DNA from: Micromonospora sp. MH99
GTDB lineage: Bacteria; Actinomycetota; Actinomycetes; Mycobacteriales; Micromonosporaceae
Direction of reading: 5' to 3'
Length of the DNA: 64,000 nucleotides
Assembly (NCBI RefSeq): GCF_021442385.1
Contig: NZ_MUZA01000005.1
Location: 62,001-126,000 of the forward strand
Under the pieces are notes generated by a model. The model saw only the letters and a program-made list of their open reading frames with translations. It did no database searches and had not been told where the DNA came from. Shown here piece after piece: positions 61,640-64,000 of the stretch. Numbering within the stretch: the stretch's first letter is position 1; every line of letters begins with the position of its first letter. Made by a program: the position numbers and the translations under genes.

Positions 61640-61993
61640 ATGGACAACCGGACGGACCCGATCGGGATCATCGCCCGGGTCTCAGAGAACGACGGCAAGC
61701 AACGCGCCTTCGAGGTCTGGCTCTACAAGGCCCAGAAGGAAGGCTGGCCCGTCACGGTGGAGTCGACCGCCGTCGACCAGCCAGGCGACGGGTGCGGAGT
61801 CGTCGACATCGAGGGCCTGAAGTACCGGGTCCGCCACGCGAAGCGAGTCCGGCAGCGAGTCGCCATCGTGCCGGCAGGGCGACATCTGATCGCCGCCGCC
61901 GTCAACCTGACCACGGGCGACTCCGACGGCATCACCTGGACCTGGGAGTTCGGTCACGCGGCCTGGGCTGAGCCGATGATCGAGGAACACTAA
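61640..61993 (+). CDS. Hypothetical protein
   Basis: A 117-residue protein of alpha/beta character with VENDGKQRAFEVWLY-like start (residues 14-28: VSENDGKQRAFEVWLY) and a WTWEFGHAAW C-terminal stretch. No family recognised and no signal peptide. A ribosome site AGAGGA lies 7 nt before ATG 61640. Coding is supported by its fit to high third-position GC and the spacing to neighbours. Confidence 0.65.
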   Translation: MDNRTDPIGIIARVSENDGKQRAFEVWLYKAQKEGWPVTVESTAVDQPGDGCGVVDIEGLKYRVRHAKRVRQRVAIVPAGRHLIAAAVNLTTGDSDGITWTWEFGHAAWAEPMIEEH

Positions 61994-62081
61994 CGCGGGC
62001 AGCATCACCACCGAGCCGGTGGCACGCTCCATCCCCTTTGGCTCTGGCGAGTTTGTCCCATCCCTGTGCTCTACTCCCGCC

Positions 62082-62594
62082 ATGCATGTCGTCGTCACGG
62101 GCGCACTCGTTGAAAACGGCTCGGTCCTGCTCGTACACCGCAGGCCTACCAAACGGGCCTACCCCGACGTCTGGGACCTGCCCGGCGGGCTGGTCGAAGC
62201 GGGTGAGTCGGAACTACAGGCCCTCGCGCGCGAGATGCACGAGGAACTCGGTGTGCACATCGTGACGGAGTCCGCCGCACGGGTGGGCGTCGTGCATGAC
62301 GGCACTGGTGCGGACGCCCTTCACGCGGGCGTCTGGCACATCGGGGACTGGGCCGGCACTCCGACCAACCGCGCACCCGAGGAGCACGACGACATGGCGT
62401 GGTTCGCGATCAGCGAGCTGGCCGGCCTTCCGCTCGCGCATGGCGTCCTGGCGGCAATGGTCCATGCTTTGCCTGAGTTCGAGTGCGACCGCAGGCAGTC
62501 GGATGTCACCGACGGCGACCAGGACGACCGAGGAACAAGGTCCGCCTGTCGTGCCTGCGCTGGGACGGGTTCGTCAGAAACGCGGCAGGCCTAG
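62082..62594 (+). CDS. NUDIX hydrolase
   Basis: A 170-residue NUDIX protein. The Nudix box reads GGLVEAGESELQALAREMHEELGV (about 35-58), matching GX5EX7REUXEEXGU except at one hydrophobic position. Hydrolyses a nucleoside diphosphate linked to another group; substrate unknown. About 40 residues beyond the domain (from FECDRRQS) are low in complexity and may be read past a lost stop. ATG 62082 (MHVVVTGALV) is chosen over an upstream start at 62019 because the natural N-terminus begins there. Confidence 0.86.
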   Translation: MHVVVTGALVENGSVLLVHRRPTKRAYPDVWDLPGGLVEAGESELQALAREMHEELGVHIVTESAARVGVVHDGTGADALHAGVWHIGDWAGTPTNRAPEEHDDMAWFAISELAGLPLAHGVLAAMVHALPEFECDRRQSDVTDGDQDDRGTRSACRACAGTGSSETRQA

Positions 62595-62654
62595 GGTTTC
62601 CGGCGCCGCCGTAGCTGTCCCCGACGGCTTTCGAGGCGTACGCGTCAGCCCGGT

Positions 62655-63350
62655 CTATGAGTCGTCCCGGCCCTGCCAGGTCGTCACACACGCCTCGTTA
62701 CCCTCGATATCGGCGAGAACCCAGAATGCGGGGGCATGGGACGCGGATACCAGTCGACCGCCGGCGGCCAGCGCGGCTTCGATCCGCCGTGGCGCCTCGT
62801 CGTGCGGGACACAGACGTCCAAGTGGATGCGATTCCGGTCCGGGCGTGGCTGATCCATGTGCTGAAACCAGATCGCCGGACCCTGCCCGACCGGGTCGAC
62901 GATCGGATCCGTCGGACCGTCGGCTCCCGCCTCATCCGTGTAGCCCAGCACGGCCTTCCAGAACGGCCGGACCGCCGCGATGTCGAGCGCGTCGATAGCG
63001 ATCTCCACCAGCTGGACCGACCGCGGCGCTCCCGTACCAATCTCAGGTTCCGTCCGGAGCCCGACGATCCGCATCGCGGCGGAAAGCCGATGCGCGAGGT
63101 CGACATCGCAAGCGGTAAGCGCCGCCTGATCCAACGACTGCAGAGTCAGGACCACCCGGTCCGGCCGGATGTCAGCGCGTAGGTGCCGATCGGCGTCGCT
63201 ACCGCACGCCGCCACCGCGCGAGCCACCACCTCGGTTGCCTGGACCAATGAACCGACGGGAACCGAGGTGCGCAACGCGCCCAGCAAATACCGCCACCCC
63301 TGGTCGCCTACCGCGTCCGAGGCCGCCCGCCGCCCCAGTGCCCGTTCCAT
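62655..63350 (-). CDS. Fusion of pterin-dehydratase-like and VOC domains (paralogue)
   Basis: A 231-residue protein with the same two-part layout as the gene at 60229. The N-terminal half (YLLGALRTSVPVGSLVQATEVVARAVAACG...) resembles the pterin-dehydratase-like domain, followed by VRPFWKAVLGYTDEAGADG, DRNRIHLDVCVPHDEAPRRI and FWVLADIEGNEACVTTW. ATG 63350 is chosen; AGGA or the GAGGAT hexamer upstream may act as ribosome site or -10. It faces away from the edge gene. Confidence 0.8.
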   Translation of the reverse strand: MERALGRRAASDAVGDQGWRYLLGALRTSVPVGSLVQATEVVARAVAACGSDADRHLRADIRPDRVVLTLQSLDQAALTACDVDLAHRLSAAMRIVGLRTEPEIGTGAPRSVQLVEIAIDALDIAAVRPFWKAVLGYTDEAGADGPTDPIVDPVGQGPAIWFQHMDQPRPDRNRIHLDVCVPHDEAPRRIEAALAAGGRLVSASHAPAFWVLADIEGNEACVTTWQGRDDS

Positions 63351-63364
63351 GTAGGCATCCTCAC

Positions 63365-64000
63365 ATGCGCGCCTGGAGGGGGAGTTCCGCACCGCTGGCA
63401 AGTGCGGCGCCAGGAAGAAGAACGGCCAGCGTTGCGGGAACGCCACGGGTGGCGGTCGCTGCGCGCCACCAGAACAGACGTGCGTGGCACGTAATGGGGA
63501 GGACGACCGTGAGCGCGCCTGGCAGGGTGAACTGGTGCCGGATATCGACCCCACTGACGCGGAGTACCTCCGCGAGATAGAGCTCCTTGCCAATGACGTC
63601 GTCGATCGGGCGCTGGACGAGGGCTGGCTGAGCTTTGATCCCGATCCTGACGATGCGACGCCTCTCCAGCGTGCCGTCAACGCGCTGGGACGCCAGCTGC
63701 GGCACTACCACTTCGAGGATGACGGCTGCGTCGATCCGGACGCCCCGCTGGTCGGTCTGGCCGGAGCACTCCTGGTTCGTCCCACGACCGTCCTGAGCGA
63801 GCAGGAGTACATCGACATCTGCGAGCGACTCGGCGTTGAGGCACGGCCGCAGGGGTGGGCGTTGTGGCACACCTGGGATCAGAAGGGCCGACGGATCACC
63901 ATGGTCACGACGAGGATCAGCACCACTGAAGGAATGCTGCTGGTCTGGTCGAAAGGCCGCCATATGGTCCCGATCAAACCGCCACGTGCCGCGGTGGCAG
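63365..64000 (+). CDS. Truncated gene at the window edge with Cys-motif N-terminus and apparent frame break
   Basis: From about 63484 the plus-strand frame encodes a convincing protein (LVPDIDPTDAEYLREIELLANDVVDRALDEGWLSF...) that runs off the window with no stop. The same frame extends upstream to 63355 and encodes CGARKKNGQRCGN...GGGRC, a cysteine-rich knuckle-like segment, but it has no canonical start there. ATG 63365 lies in another frame and would join if the G5 run at 63377-63381 had one more base. So there may be an indel, a nonstandard start, or a shorter gene starting at GTG 63484 or 63535. Family unknown. Confidence 0.5.

Overview
The window is about 64 kb of very GC-rich DNA with GTG starts, twin-arginine transport genes and a complete Pup-proteasome locus. 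This points to an actinomycete; gene content and order resemble Micromonosporaceae (Micromonospora-like), but no rRNA or other decisive marker is present, so the genus is inferred. No tRNA, rRNA, transposase, phage gene or CRISPR array was found.

Left part (1-14.2 kb): HelY-type helicase, a HAD hydrolase, a VapBC-like toxin-antitoxin pair, an MFS exporter with a probable translated leader peptide, an EamA transporter and a lipid kinase. These are followed by tatC-tatA, a small membrane protein and the DNA-damage regulators pafC-pafB, all on the minus strand. A CDF metal transporter and a DUF3866 protein face away from pafB. Next come an oxalate-decarboxylase-like bicupin and a small membrane protein.

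Centre (15.7-29 kb): the pupylation/proteasome locus on the minus strand. In transcription order it reads arc (ATPase ring), dop (deamidase/depupylase), pup, an endonuclease VII-like gene, prcB, prcA and, after the divergent rmlA/rmlB pair, pafA (Pup ligase). Upstream lie a ferredoxin gene (+), a conserved hypothetical gene, trmI (tRNA m1A58 methyltransferase) and an M50 site-2 protease with CBS-like tail. Dop converts Pup-Gln to Pup-Glu, PafA ligates it to lysines, and Arc unfolds tagged proteins into the PrcAB core. PafBC, 4 kb away, is the transcriptional arm of this system in mycobacteria. Strong hairpins after arc and after dop suggest several transcription units.

Right of 29 kb: a RecB-like Fe-S nuclease, an orphan LuxR response regulator, a MacB/FtsX-type ABC pair ending in a textbook bidirectional terminator, a phosphatase and a lipoprotein zinc peptidase. 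An ECF42-type sigma factor follows with its YciI/DGPF partner and a candidate autoregulated promoter. Next are a Ca2+/H+ antiporter, an ArsR-SRPBCC pair, a uracil-DNA-glycosylase-like protein, a methyltransferase and an alpha/beta hydrolase. Two secreted proteins (ThuA and a PQQ-type sugar dehydrogenase) share the same C-terminal beta-trefoil module.

From 47.9 kb to the right edge the content is accessory: an epimerase, acetyltransferases, a LysR/SDR pair, a SigE-type ECF sigma plus membrane partner divergent from a secreted subtilase, several VOC/glyoxalase proteins (two of them paralogous fusions), a flavin reductase-like protein, a NUDIX hydrolase and a truncated gene at the edge.

A recurring signal is leaderless transcription: eighteen genes have a TANNNT hexamer exactly 6-8 nt before the chosen start codon, and this fixed many starts. 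The most interesting items are the leader peptide before the MFS exporter, the endonuclease VII gene whose 3' end overlaps prcB by 82 bp, a gene whose only Shine-Dalgarno-supported start is ATC, and the broken-looking 5' end of the right-edge gene.
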